Source of the DNA: SZAS-103 sp964640525
GTDB taxonomy: Bacteria; Pseudomonadota; Gammaproteobacteria; Xanthomonadales; Xanthomonadaceae
Length of the DNA stretch: 64,000 nt
Assembly (NCBI GenBank): GCA_964640525.1
Contig: CAZXGS010000006.1
Location: 1 to 64,000 of the forward strand
Direction: 5' to 3'
This document shows positions 44,155-55,463 of the stretch, piece by piece. A model generated the notes under the pieces. It made no database searches and had not been told where the DNA came from. It worked only from the letters and a program-made list of their open reading frames with translations. The position numbers were made by a program, and so were the translations under genes. Position 1 is the first letter of the stretch. Each line of letters begins with the position of its first letter.

Positions 44155-47129
44155 GGATTCTTTCCCAGCATCCCGCGCAGGCGGAACTTCACCGAGCGCC
44201 GCATCGCGGCGGCCAGTTCGTTGGCGGCACCGCGGACCTGAAACGGTCGCGGGTCGTCGCGATAGCGCCGCACGGTGGCGATCTGGCCACGGGTGTCGGC
44301 TTCCGGGAAGCACGCCGACAAGGCCTGATGCCGGTATTCGAGCTTGGCGTAATTGCGCGCCGCCGAGCGCGCGGTCATCGCGCACCAGGTCAGAAAACCT
44401 CGCGCCTGCGCGCAATACGGAATCAGCCGTTCGATCGCATGCGGCAGGTCGCCATCGCCATAGGCCTCGCCGGCAAAATCCGCGTACTGCCACGGGTGGG
44501 CGAACAGCGGTGCCAGCGCGTCCGGACGGAACCAGAACATCGAGCCCAGCGGTGCCAGCGGAGTGGTCTCGTCCAGCACCACCGGCAAACCCAGGTGCGC
44601 GGCCAGTGCCTGCACACGCGGGCGATTGGTGAACCAGGCGTGGCCCAGGGTCGGATAGCCGACCTGGACCACCGGCGGCATCAGCACGCCGATGCGTGGC
44701 TCGCGCGCCAGCAGATCCAGCAGGTTGGCGACGTAACCGGGCGAGTCGAGCAGGTTGCCCAGAAGGTGGCGGTTGAATTCGGCAGCGCGGTTGGCGCCGT
44801 CCTGCGGCGAGCGCTTGCCGTGCAGGCGCACGATGGCGTCATAACCGCCGTCCAGCACCACGTCGCGGCATTCGATCAGCAATGCGGAGGTGTCGCGGCC
44901 GTCGTTGCTGGCGACCACGCGCACGTCGAAGCGGCGCAGGTTGGGCAGGCCGGAAAGCGCGGCGGTGATGGCGGCCTGCTTGTCGGCGCTGTCGGTGGTG
45001 ACGATCAGGTCGATCGGCAGCGGAATCTGCGCCAGTCGCTCGCCCAGGGATGCGGCCAGTTCGGGGTAGAACAGGTGTACCAGCGCGGCGAGCTTCCAGT
45101 CGCGCCAGGCCGGCGCGGCGTCCTCGATCCGTACCGGCGGGAAGACGTCGAGCAGCTCCAGGTTGGTGTACAGCGTGCGCGGCGGCGTGGTGCGCACCAG
45201 GTTGCGCCAGATCAATTCCAGCGGATAGTCCGAATCGCGCCGGATCGTTTCGAAGGCGCCGCGCAGGTCGATCGCCTCGGCCTCGTGGTAGAGCGGGTCG
45301 TGGAAGAAAGCCCGGCGCTTGAGGATCGGGCAGCGACGCGCGATGCAGCGGTCGATCTCGATCAGGATCGGATGGTCGGTGCCGAAATCGGCCAGCTCCA
45401 TGTAGCTTGCCCAGCGGTAGCCCAGGTTCTGGAAGTGCTCGGTGAAGCGCGCCTCGTGGAGCATGATCGCATCGCGGTAGGACGTGATCGGCGGCATCGT
45501 CCGCCAGTAGTCGGCGAAGGCTTGGCTGTGCAGCAGTGGCGCGCGCACGGCGATGAAGTGGGACTGGAGGTGGACCGGCAGGCGTTCGCCGACGGCAAAT
45601 GGGCTGCCGGTCTGCGCGTGCGCGCTGATGCCCCAGAAATCCAGCTCGCGCGCCTGCATGGCGCCGAACATTTCGGCCAGCGGGAAGATCGGGCCGAAGA
45701 AGGTGTAGTTGAGCAGCAGCAGTTCGTCGCAATCGGCCAGTGCCTGCGCGCCGATGTGCTCGATGCACTCGCGATAGCCGTGGACATCGAAACCGACGTT
45801 CTCGCGGACGAAGACCTCGGCGCCGGCAGCCTGCATCGTCGCAATCCCGGCGGCCTGCGGTGCGCCGTTGCACACCGCCACGATGCGCTCGACGTGTTCT
45901 CCAAGCGCCCGCAGCATGTGCGGAATGTAGTCGTCGACGATGCCTTGCGGGTCGTGGAACAGGTAGATCGCGATCCGGCGCGGGCGCGTGGCTGGCGGTG
46001 CGACAGGGTTGGAATCTCGCGTGGCGGTCGCCGCGGCCACGGGGGCAAACCGCGCCAGCGCGTTGAGCGCATGCAGGCGTTGCGTTTGCGCCAACTCGTC
46101 CGCCAGCCCGCGTGCGTGCGTGCGCTGGGCGCCAAGTTGGGCTTCCAACGCGGCGAGCTGGCCGTCGCGCGCCTGGATCACCGCCTGCTGGTTGGCGATG
46201 AGCTGGCGATGGCCGATCACCGCGGTCGCGTCGTGTTGCGCCTGGTCTTCCGCTGCGGCCACCCGCAATGCGGCTGCGTCGGCCATCCGGTGCAACTGGT
46301 CCAGCAGCGGGTCGCAGCAGGCGCCGATCGCGTCGAGCAGGGGTTGTGCCGTGGCGATCCGTCGCCAGCCGTCGTCCTCGGGGGCTGTCGCCAGGCATGC
46401 GTACAGGCCGCGGGCTGGATGGCCGGTGACGTCTTTGCTTGCTGCCGCCGCGGGTCGCGCGGCATCGGCGCGCAAGAACGCTTCGATCGCTGCCTCGCTG
46501 GTGGCATCGCGCGTCGGCCAATCCAGTTGCAGGGCCTGGCTGATGCGCTCGATCTGCCGGCGCCAGTCCGCCAGCAGCCTGTCGTGGCGCACCAGCACGC
46601 GCGGCAGATCGCGGCTCACGGCCGCGATGGCCACCGTCTGGCGCAACCAGAGCAGCTGCGCCTGCGCCGATTCCATCCCGGCAAAACGCGCCAGCGAAGC
46701 GGCGACTTCGCGCGGATCGCGCAGCGTGGCGACCACCCGCGGCTGCATGCCGGCCGCGCGCGCCGCATCGATCCACAACGGCGCCAACCGGCACAGCCGC
46801 GGATCCTTGAGTACGGCCAGTGGATGGTCGGCAAAGTCACTGCCGAGCAAGTCAACGATGCGCGTGCGGGCGGCAATCGCGGCCGCGCTGGACTGCCAAT
46901 CGGCAGGCAGCGCGCGCGGATCGTCCCAGGCCCGGTCAAGCGCACGCAGCAGTTCCTCGTTGATCGCCACCGCCTGCGCGTTTTCCCAGTAACCGTCGGG
47001 GTTGCCGGCATTGGCCGCGAGCAGCGGGCCCGGCAGGGTGCAACCGCGCAGGTTGAGCACGCGCGCAAGCGCGGACGTGCCGCTGCGCTGGATTCCAAGC
47101 ACCAGGACGAGGACGCGTGGATCAGCCAT
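44151..47129 (-). CDS. Sulfotransferase-RgpF fusion protein
   Basis: A 992-residue, apparently cytosolic fusion. Residues 1-260 are a sulfotransferase-like P-loop domain (VLVLGIQRSGTSALARVL, with the PAPS-binding loop, and PDGYWEN). Residues 265-345 form a Gln/Ala-rich coiled coil. From about 385 to the end lies a rhamnan-synthesis-F (RgpF) type region, with RRIAIYLFHDPQGIVDDYI, NVGFDVHGYRECIEHIG and DAIVRLHGKRSPQDGANRAA. RgpF proteins help assemble rhamnose-rich glycans. The fusion could join chain synthesis and sulfation or termination; this is inference. The gene overlaps wzt by 8 bp. Confidence 0.8.
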   Translation of the reverse strand: MADPRVLVLVLGIQRSGTSALARVLNLRGCTLPGPLLAANAGNPDGYWENAQAVAINEELLRALDRAWDDPRALPADWQSSAAAIAARTRIVDLLGSDFADHPLAVLKDPRLCRLAPLWIDAARAAGMQPRVVATLRDPREVAASLARFAGMESAQAQLLWLRQTVAIAAVSRDLPRVLVRHDRLLADWRRQIERISQALQLDWPTRDATSEAAIEAFLRADAARPAAAASKDVTGHPARGLYACLATAPEDDGWRRIATAQPLLDAIGACCDPLLDQLHRMADAAALRVAAAEDQAQHDATAVIGHRQLIANQQAVIQARDGQLAALEAQLGAQRTHARGLADELAQTQRLHALNALARFAPVAAATATRDSNPVAPPATRPRRIAIYLFHDPQGIVDDYIPHMLRALGEHVERIVAVCNGAPQAAGIATMQAAGAEVFVRENVGFDVHGYRECIEHIGAQALADCDELLLLNYTFFGPIFPLAEMFGAMQARELDFWGISAHAQTGSPFAVGERLPVHLQSHFIAVRAPLLHSQAFADYWRTMPPITSYRDAIMLHEARFTEHFQNLGYRWASYMELADFGTDHPILIEIDRCIARRCPILKRRAFFHDPLYHEAEAIDLRGAFETIRRDSDYPLELIWRNLVRTTPPRTLYTNLELLDVFPPVRIEDAAPAWRDWKLAALVHLFYPELAASLGERLAQIPLPIDLIVTTDSADKQAAITAALSGLPNLRRFDVRVVASNDGRDTSALLIECRDVVLDGGYDAIVRLHGKRSPQDGANRAAEFNRHLLGNLLDSPGYVANLLDLLAREPRIGVLMPPVVQVGYPTLGHAWFTNRPRVQALAAHLGLPVVLDETTPLAPLGSMFWFRPDALAPLFAHPWQYADFAGEAYGDGDLPHAIERLIPYCAQARGFLTWCAMTARSAARNYAKLEYRHQALSACFPEADTRGQIATVRRYRDDPRPFQVRGAANELAAAMRRSVKFRLRGMLGKNP

Positions 47130-48495
47130 GGATCTGCACCTGCACGGAGACGTCGAAATCGACCAGGCCGGTCGCCAGCCGTCGCGGCTCGGGCTGGACG
47201 CGGATCATCAGCACGTCCACCTCGCGGGCGATGAACTGCTCGCCCTCGCCGCGCATACCCAGCAGGCCGGCGTTGAGGAAGTAGGTCCCGGGCGCGAACC
47301 GGCAGCGGAACGGAAACCGCACGGAAACCCGAGCCTGTCCTTCGACCAGCAGGCCCTCGCCGTGCGGCGCGCTGGCCGCGCCGCCCAGCTCCACGCCGGC
47401 CACGGTCTTGATCATCATCCCGAAGCGCGCGCCCGCCAGGGTGCGCTCGAAGGCCACCTCGTAGCAGTACACGTAGGTTTGGCCGGCGCGCAGCACGTTG
47501 ACGCGGCGGCCATCGGCGGTCTCCACGCGCGGATTTTCGATGCTTGCGCCCGATCCGGGATAGCTCACGCCGGCGCCGCCAGGCAGGCTCGGGTCGAACC
47601 AGTCCTGCTGTTCCGGTGTCGCCTCGGCCGCAACGTCGCCCGCGTGCGCGCTCACCTGCGGTGCATCCGGTGGATTGGCGAGGATCCACGCGCACACGCG
47701 CTGCGTCTGGTCGGAGGGTGCATACAGCAGCTTCTGGTAGCGCGAGATCACCCGGCGGGTGTCGCCCAGCGCCAGCAGCCGACCGCGCTCGAGCAGCATC
47801 GCCCGATCGCAGGACTCGACCACCGTGGCCGCCGAGTGGGAGACGAACAGGATCGTTGCGCCGTCCTCGCGGATCGCGCGGATGCGTGCGAAGCACTTGC
47901 GCTGGAAGGCCTCGTCGCCCACCGCCAGCGCCTCGTCCACCACCAGGATGTCCGGCCTGACGTGGATCGCCACCGCGAAGGCCAGGCGCATGTACATCCC
48001 GCTGGAATAAGTCTTGACCGGCTGTTCGACGAAATCGCCGATGTCGGCGAAGGCCAGGATGGCGTCCATGCGTGCGTCGATCTCGGACGCCGACAGGCCG
48101 AGGATGCCGGCGTTGAGCACCACGTTCTCGCGGCCGGTGAACTCGGGGTTGAAACCGGCGCCCAGCTCCAGCAACGCGGCCACGCGGCCGTGGACGGTCA
48201 CGCTGCCGGTGGTCGGCGCCAGGGTGCCGCACACGATCTGCAGCAGGGTGGACTTGCCGGCGCCGTTGCGACCGACGATGCCGACCTGCTCGCCGCGTTG
48301 AATCGTGCAGGAAACGTCCTGCAACGCCCAGTATTCGGAGAAGTGAGCCTTCGGCGCCCGCCGCAGCGCCCGCGCCAGCGAGGGGGCGAAGAACTGGCGC
48401 AGCCGGTCCAGCGGCCTGGCGTACACCGGGTAGCACTTGCCCACGCTGTCGATGGCGATCGCCACCGTATCCGCGGCGACGGCCTCACAGGACAT
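47122..48495 (-). CDS. wzt: O-antigen ABC exporter ATP-binding protein with C-terminal sugar-binding domain
   Basis: A 457-residue ATPase. Walker A GRNGAGKST, signature YSSGMYMRLAFAVA and Walker B DILVVDEALAVGDEAFQRK lie in residues 60-210. A C-terminal beta-sandwich (about 310-457) with RFGMMIKTVAGVELGG is the Wzt_C domain that recognises the modified end of the O-chain before export. With the permease next to it, it forms a Wzm/Wzt exporter. It overlaps the permease by 11 bp and the sulfotransferase-RgpF gene by 8 bp. Confidence 0.93.
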   Translation of the reverse strand: MSCEAVAADTVAIAIDSVGKCYPVYARPLDRLRQFFAPSLARALRRAPKAHFSEYWALQDVSCTIQRGEQVGIVGRNGAGKSTLLQIVCGTLAPTTGSVTVHGRVAALLELGAGFNPEFTGRENVVLNAGILGLSASEIDARMDAILAFADIGDFVEQPVKTYSSGMYMRLAFAVAIHVRPDILVVDEALAVGDEAFQRKCFARIRAIREDGATILFVSHSAATVVESCDRAMLLERGRLLALGDTRRVISRYQKLLYAPSDQTQRVCAWILANPPDAPQVSAHAGDVAAEATPEQQDWFDPSLPGGAGVSYPGSGASIENPRVETADGRRVNVLRAGQTYVYCYEVAFERTLAGARFGMMIKTVAGVELGGAASAPHGEGLLVEGQARVSVRFPFRCRFAPGTYFLNAGLLGMRGEGEQFIAREVDVLMIRVQPEPRRLATGLVDFDVSVQVQIHG

Positions 48496-49348
48496 CGGCA
48501 AACCCCGTGCGGGTCTTCTGGAACCACCACCAACCCGCCCAGGCCAGGACAAGGCTGCCGATCCAGCACAGGCCGAGGCCGATCCAGTCCGGGGCGCGGC
48601 CGAAGATCAGCAGGTCGCGTCCGGCCTCGATCAGCACGCTCAGCGGATTGGCGGCCATCACCGCGCGGTACGGCTCGGGCACCGCCGAGAGTGGATAGAA
48701 GATCGGCGACAGGAACAGCAGGACGGTCGAGGCGATGCCGGTCATCTGGCTGATGTCGCGCGCGTACACGCCCAGCGAGGCCAGCGCCCACATCACCCCC
48801 AGCGTGCCCAGCAGCAGCGGGACCAGCACCAGCGGCAGCAACAGCCCGGTCAGCGGCAAGCCGTGCAGCACGAACACCGCCAGCGCCGCCCAGGCCAGCA
48901 GCGCGATCGCCATGTGGAACAGCGCCGCCAGCAGCGCCGCGGCCGGCAGGATCTCCAGCGGGAACACCACGCGCTTGACGTAGTTGGTGTTGGCCAGGAT
49001 CAGCCCGGGCGCGCGATTGAAGCCCTCGCCGAACAGGTTGAACAGCACCAGCCCGGCGAACAGCACCACCGCGAAGCCGGCATGCCCGCCCACGGGAACC
49101 TGCGTCTGGCTGCCCCAGCGCGCGCCGAACACCACCGCGAACACAAAGGTGTAAACCACCAGCAGCAAAAGCGGGGTGACCAGCGACCAGCCCAGGCCGA
49201 GAAAGGAGCCGCGGTAGCGGCCGAGCACGTCGCGCGCGGCCAGTTGCACGATCAGCCGGCGATGGTGGGCCAGCGCGCGCAGCATCCCGGCCAGCGATGC
49301 GTCGGGGACGCGCATCGCCGGGTGGACGCCGTCGGCGGTGATCGCCAT
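48485..49348 (-). CDS. wzm: O-antigen ABC exporter permease
   Basis: A 287-residue membrane protein with six predicted helices. The ABC-2 motif RDVLGRYRGSFLGLGWSLVTP lies near 40; LANTNYVKRVVFPLEILPA is typical of Wzm/TagG-type polysaccharide exporters, as is the helix-loop SPIFYPLSAVPEP. It pairs with the ATPase gene downstream and starts 21 bp after metB, so it may share the metB transcript. Confidence 0.93.
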   Translation of the reverse strand: MAITADGVHPAMRVPDASLAGMLRALAHHRRLIVQLAARDVLGRYRGSFLGLGWSLVTPLLLLVVYTFVFAVVFGARWGSQTQVPVGGHAGFAVVLFAGLVLFNLFGEGFNRAPGLILANTNYVKRVVFPLEILPAAALLAALFHMAIALLAWAALAVFVLHGLPLTGLLLPLVLVPLLLGTLGVMWALASLGVYARDISQMTGIASTVLLFLSPIFYPLSAVPEPYRAVMAANPLSVLIEAGRDLLIFGRAPDWIGLGLCWIGSLVLAWAGWWWFQKTRTGFADVL

Positions 49349-49369
49349 CGTCGGTCCCGCGGCCTTGGA

Positions 49370-50536
<1,167 letters not shown>

Positions 50537-50609
50537 GGGGTGGAGGCTTCTATTGAAAGTGCGACATGGATGTCGCGATGTTCTTTGCGGTCATGGAGGA
50601 CCGCACAAG

Positions 50610-51980
<1,371 letters not shown>

Positions 51981-52244
51981 GGGCGGGAGTCGCAGGGGGG
52001 CGGCAAGGACCGGGATCGCGATTCTAGCAGGCGGCCGGAACGCGGATCCTGATGCGCGAATGGCAGGTTGGGGGGCGGGTGGCTGGGAGGATGTCCGGCC
52101 GACTTCCTGGCGCGATGTGGTGGCTGCGGACCGCCGACGCGCGATCCATCGAGCGCCGATGCACAGGCGGGATGCGAAGCGATGGCTTTGATGGGTGCAC
52201 GGGAAAGGCAGAGCCTGTCACCGAGCCTTCGGATTCGGTGGCGG

Positions 52245-52590
52245 CCTTCCCTCACCCCGCGCCTCTCCCGGCGGGCGTGGGGCTCGAAACCCTTCTTCCT
52301 CCGGGAGAAGGTGCCCGAAGGGCGGATGAGGGAAGGCTTCGCGAGGGCGACCTTCCGCCCATGGCCGGCACACGGCGCGCCGCGTTTGCGCGGGCCTTCC
52401 CTCACCCCCACCGCTCTCCCGGCGGGCGTGGGGCTCGAAACCCTTCTTCCTCCGGGAGAAGGTGCCCGAAGGGCGGATGAGGGAAGGCTTCGCGAGGGCG
52501 ACCTTCCGCCCATGGCCGGCACACGGCGCGCCGCGTTTGCGCGGGCCTTCCCTCACCCCCACCCCTCTCCCGGAGGGAGAGGGGCTTGTT
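52245..52590. repeat. Tandem repeat, 2.3 copies of about 150 bp
   Basis: Units begin with CCTTCCCTCACCCC at 52245, 52395 and 52546. The first two are almost identical over 150 bp and each carries a palindrome ending in CCTCCGGGAGAAGG followed by GCCCGAAGGGCGGATGAGGG. The third is partial and ends in the hairpin CCCCTCTCCCGGAGGGAGAG. The rest of the 683-bp gap between cbs and sodB shows no gene; 51981-52240 is GC-rich with nothing recognisable. Confidence 0.9.
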
Positions 52591-52663
52591 CATTTCCACG
52601 CTTCGAATCTCGCCGGCGGCGCGGGACCGAGGCTTCTTTCACAGGCAGATCGATGACCGCGGT

Positions 52664-53242
52664 TCACCCCAGCCGCTTCATCGCGAAGTCCCAATTCACC
52701 AGGTTCCAGAACGCCTCCACGTACTTGCCGCGCGCGTTGCGGTAATCCACGTAGTAGGCGTGTTCCCACACGTCGCAGGTCAGCAGCGGCTTGTCGGTGC
52801 CGGTGATCGGGGTGGCGGCGTTGGCGGTGCTCACGATCGCCAGGCTGCCGTCGCCGCGCTGGACCAGCCAGGCCCAGCCGGAGCCGAAGGTGCCCAGCGC
52901 GACCTTGGTGAACTCGTCCTTGAACGCGGCGATCGAGCCGAACGCCTTGACCAGCGCATCGGCCAGCTTGCCCTTGGGCTCGCCGCCGCCGTTGGGCGAC
53001 AGGCTGTTCCAGTAGAAGCTGTGATTCCAGATCTGCGCGGCATTGTTGAACATGCCGCCCTGCGCCTTCTTGACGATGGTCTCCAGGTCCGCTTCGGCGA
53101 ACTCGGTGCCCGGGATCATCTTGTTGAGGTTGTCCACGTAGGCCTGGTGGTGCTTGCCGTAATGGAAATCCAGCGTCTCGGCCGAGATGTGCGGCTCGAG
53201 CGCATTGCGCGCGTAGGGCAGGGGGGGAAGCTCGATGGACAT
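52664..53242 (-). CDS. sodB: Superoxide dismutase [Fe]
   Basis: A 192-residue Fe/Mn-family SOD converting superoxide to H2O2 and O2 in the cytosol. Metal ligands are visible: first His near 27 (ETLDFHYGKHHQAYVDNLN), second in NNAAQIWNHSFYWNSL, and the Asp/His pair in DVWEHAYYVDYRNARGKYVE. Gln in AAQIWNH (close to His) favours the iron-type E. coli SodB. It is divergent from grxD. Confidence 0.95.
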   Translation of the reverse strand: MSIELPPLPYARNALEPHISAETLDFHYGKHHQAYVDNLNKMIPGTEFAEADLETIVKKAQGGMFNNAAQIWNHSFYWNSLSPNGGGEPKGKLADALVKAFGSIAAFKDEFTKVALGTFGSGWAWLVQRGDGSLAIVSTANAATPITGTDKPLLTCDVWEHAYYVDYRNARGKYVEAFWNLVNWDFAMKRLG

Positions 53243-53296
53243 GGTCAACTCCTTTCGTGTCGCCACGGGCTGGCGTCATTGCCGGCCCGCAGGGAT

Positions 53297-53306
53297 TACA
53301 ATTCTA
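53297..53306. promoter_or_regulatory. Overlapping -10 boxes of the sodB/grxD divergent region
   Basis: The + strand reads TACAAT (53297-53302) toward grxD, and the minus strand reads TAGAAT (53306-53301) toward sodB. The start codons lie about 70 and 60 bp away. The -35 regions are weak; Fe or redox regulators would be plausible but no box is recognised. Confidence 0.4.
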
Positions 53307-53370
53307 GCAGCCGCCCGGAGCCGGGCACGACGCAACGCCCGCCATGCGGCCGGCAGGACAGGAATGGCAG

Positions 53371-53688
53371 ATGACTGCGATGGAGCGGATCCGCGCCGAA
53401 GTGCATGCGCACCCGATCGTGCTGTTCATGAAGGGTACGCCGCAGTACCCGATGTGCGGTTTTTCCAGCCGGCTGGTGGAAGCGCTGGAGGCCTGCGATG
53501 CCCGCTATCACTTCATCAACGTGCTGGAGGATCCGGAGATCCGCGCCAACCTGCCGCGCTTCGCCGACTGGCCGACCTTCCCGCAGTTGTTCATCAACGG
53601 CGAGTTGATCGGCGGCTGCGACATTGCGCTGGAACTGCACGAGTCCGGCGAGCTCAAGCGCATGGCCGTCGAGGCGCAGCGCGGATGA
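53371..53688 (+). CDS. grxD: Monothiol glutaredoxin (Grx4 type)
   Basis: A 105-residue CGFS glutaredoxin that carries a [2Fe-2S] cluster for Fe-S delivery. The motif is FMKGTPQYPMCGFSSRLVE, and ADWPTFPQLFINGELIGGCD follows. Being divergent from sodB joins two oxidative/iron-stress functions. The start at 53371 gives the standard family length. Its stop overlaps the following SDR start (ATGA). Confidence 0.95.
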   Translation: MTAMERIRAEVHAHPIVLFMKGTPQYPMCGFSSRLVEALEACDARYHFINVLEDPEIRANLPRFADWPTFPQLFINGELIGGCDIALELHESGELKRMAVEAQRG

Positions 53689-54494
53689 GCAGCGCCGACG
53701 CCGCGCCCGGCGCGCTCGCCGGCCGGGTGGTGCTGGTGACCGGCGCCAACGGCGCGCTGGGCGAGGCGGTGGCGCGTGCGGCCACCCTGGCCGGCGCCAG
53801 TGTGGTGCTGCTCGGTCGCCGGGTGCCGCGGCTGCAGCGACTGCACGATGCGCTGGCCGCGATCGGCCCCGCGCCGGCGATCTACCCGCTCGACCTGCTC
53901 GGCGCCACCCCGACCGATTACGCGCAGATGGCGGCGCGGATCGAGGAAGGCTGCGGCCGGCTGGATGGCATCGTGCATGCCGCTGCCGAGTTCCAGGGCT
54001 TGACCCCGCTGCAGAACACCGAGCCGACCGAATTCGTCGAAGCCCTGCACGTCAACGTCGGTGCGCCGTTCCTGCTCACCCAGGCCTGCCTGCCGCTGTT
54101 GCGGCGGGCGCCGGACGCAGCGGTGGTGTTCGTGCTCGACGACCTGCAGCGGGTCGGCCGCGCCTATTGGGGAGGCTACGGGGTGTCGAAGTTCGCCATC
54201 CACGGCCTGATGCAGATCCTGGCCGACGAACTGGAAGCCTCCAGCGTCCGCGTGAGCGCCCTGCAGCCCGGTCCGATGCAGACCGGCCTGCGCGCCAAGG
54301 CGTTCATGTCCGAGGTGCCGGGGACGTGGCCGCAGGCCAGCGCCTATGCCCAACACTGCGTCCACTTGCTCTCCGCGACCGGCATAGACCAGCGCGGCAA
54401 GGTGTGGGCGCCGTCGGTGACCGGGCCCGAGTGCGTCCAGGCGAAGGTCATCGATTTGCCGATCCTTGCCGCCGATGGCGGGGCCGCTTCGTGA
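53685..54494 (+). CDS. SDR oxidoreductase, YciK-like
   Basis: A 269-residue classical SDR: cofactor motif VLVTGANGALGEAVARA near 18, GIVHAAAEFQG near 95 and the active-site YGVSKFAIHGL (Tyr-x-x-x-Lys) near 165. The sequence resembles E. coli YciK, of unknown substrate. Its start overlaps the grxD stop and its stop overlaps the marC start, so the three form a coupled operon. Confidence 0.85.
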   Translation: MSSADAAPGALAGRVVLVTGANGALGEAVARAATLAGASVVLLGRRVPRLQRLHDALAAIGPAPAIYPLDLLGATPTDYAQMAARIEEGCGRLDGIVHAAAEFQGLTPLQNTEPTEFVEALHVNVGAPFLLTQACLPLLRRAPDAAVVFVLDDLQRVGRAYWGGYGVSKFAIHGLMQILADELEASSVRVSALQPGPMQTGLRAKAFMSEVPGTWPQASAYAQHCVHLLSATGIDQRGKVWAPSVTGPECVQAKVIDLPILAADGGAAS

Positions 54495-55081
54495 GCACCT
54501 GGTCGGCCGCGTTGCTGTTGCTGCTGGTGCTCGATCCGCTGGGCAACATCCCGGTGTTCCTCGGCCTGCTGCGACCGCTGCCGCTGCGCCGGCAGCGCAT
54601 CGTGCTGGCGCGCGAGTTGCTGATCGCGCTGGGCGTACTCATGGCCTTCCTGTTCGGCGGACAGTACCTGCTCAACGCGATGCACCTGCGCCAGGAATCG
54701 GTGAGCATCGGCGGCGGCATCGTGCTGTTCCTGATCGGGATCAAGATGATCTTCCCGAGCCCGGAGGGCATGTTCGGCGACACCCCCGAGGGCGAGCCGT
54801 TCATTGTGCCCCTGGCGATCCCGTTCATCGCCGGCCCGTCCGGCATGGCCTCGGTGATGCTGCTCAGCCACTCCGACCCGCACCGCCAGGCCGACTGGAG
54901 CATCGCCCTGCTGCTGGCCTGGCTGGCCACCGCCGTGGTGCTGTTTGCCTCCACCTTCCTCTACAAGGTGCTCGGTGTGCGCGTGCTGACCGCGGTCGAG
55001 AAGCTGATGGGGATGCTGGTGGTGACGCTTTCGGTGCAGATGTTCCTGGATGGCGTGGTGGCGTTTTTGAAGATCAAGTGA
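54491..55081 (+). CDS. MarC/YhgN-family inner-membrane protein
   Basis: A 196-residue protein with six predicted transmembrane helices, opening with LLLLLVLDPLGNIPVFLGLL, the MarC-family hallmark, and FIVPLAIPFIAGPSGMASVM, which matches YhgN. The role is not established; despite the name it is not clearly linked to drug resistance. The start is GTG at 54491, overlapping the SDR stop (GTGA). Confidence 0.88.
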   Translation: MSTWSAALLLLLVLDPLGNIPVFLGLLRPLPLRRQRIVLARELLIALGVLMAFLFGGQYLLNAMHLRQESVSIGGGIVLFLIGIKMIFPSPEGMFGDTPEGEPFIVPLAIPFIAGPSGMASVMLLSHSDPHRQADWSIALLLAWLATAVVLFASTFLYKVLGVRVLTAVEKLMGMLVVTLSVQMFLDGVVAFLKIK

Positions 55082-55260
55082 CGGCGCCTGGGCAGGCCTT
55101 CATGCCGTGATCATCGCAGCCTGATCCACCAAGCGCCATGGGCATCGCGGCAATCTGGGGAAAAACATTGTTTTCGTTTTGTAAATCAATGTGTTGACGG
55201 TAAAACTTCACTCACCTTCCTGCCGACCCAACAAGGACCTGAGGAACATCTGAACAAGTG

Positions 55261-55301
55261 GATTCCGTTCGTGGTGAGCCTGTCGAACCATGAACGGAAT
55301 C
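55261..55301. repeat. Dispersed palindrome with GTGAGCCTGTCGAAC loop
   Basis: Arms GATTCCGTTCGTGG (55261-55274) and CCATGAACGGAATC (55288-55301) pair with one mismatch. The loop includes AGCCTGTCGAA, a motif found in dispersed palindromes of many proteobacteria. One arm is shared with the 55-bp tandem array at 27913. The surrounding 382-bp gap holds an AT-rich stretch (55150-55205, with TTGACG) but no gene that I can see. Confidence 0.75.
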
Positions 55302-55463
55302 AACGATTTGCGGCAACAATTCGGCAGGTCTGAGGGAAGGATGCCGGTCAATTGCCGGCTAAAGAAGTACGGTTGCAGGCCGCAGCCGACGCCGCGTTTG
55401 CAGGGCTGAGCGCAGGCGACCGAGGCGATCGCGCCTGCGTGACGCGCATCGAGTGAGGGCGGC

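Noticed and set aside
52002..52240. Short frames between cbs and sodB as genes
   Set aside because: They lie in or beside repeats, overlap one another in several frames and have no recognisable protein features.
55150..55210. Promoter for an unseen gene in the AT-rich gap after marC
   Set aside because: TTGACG is present, but no convincing -10 at proper spacing and no gene follows in either direction.
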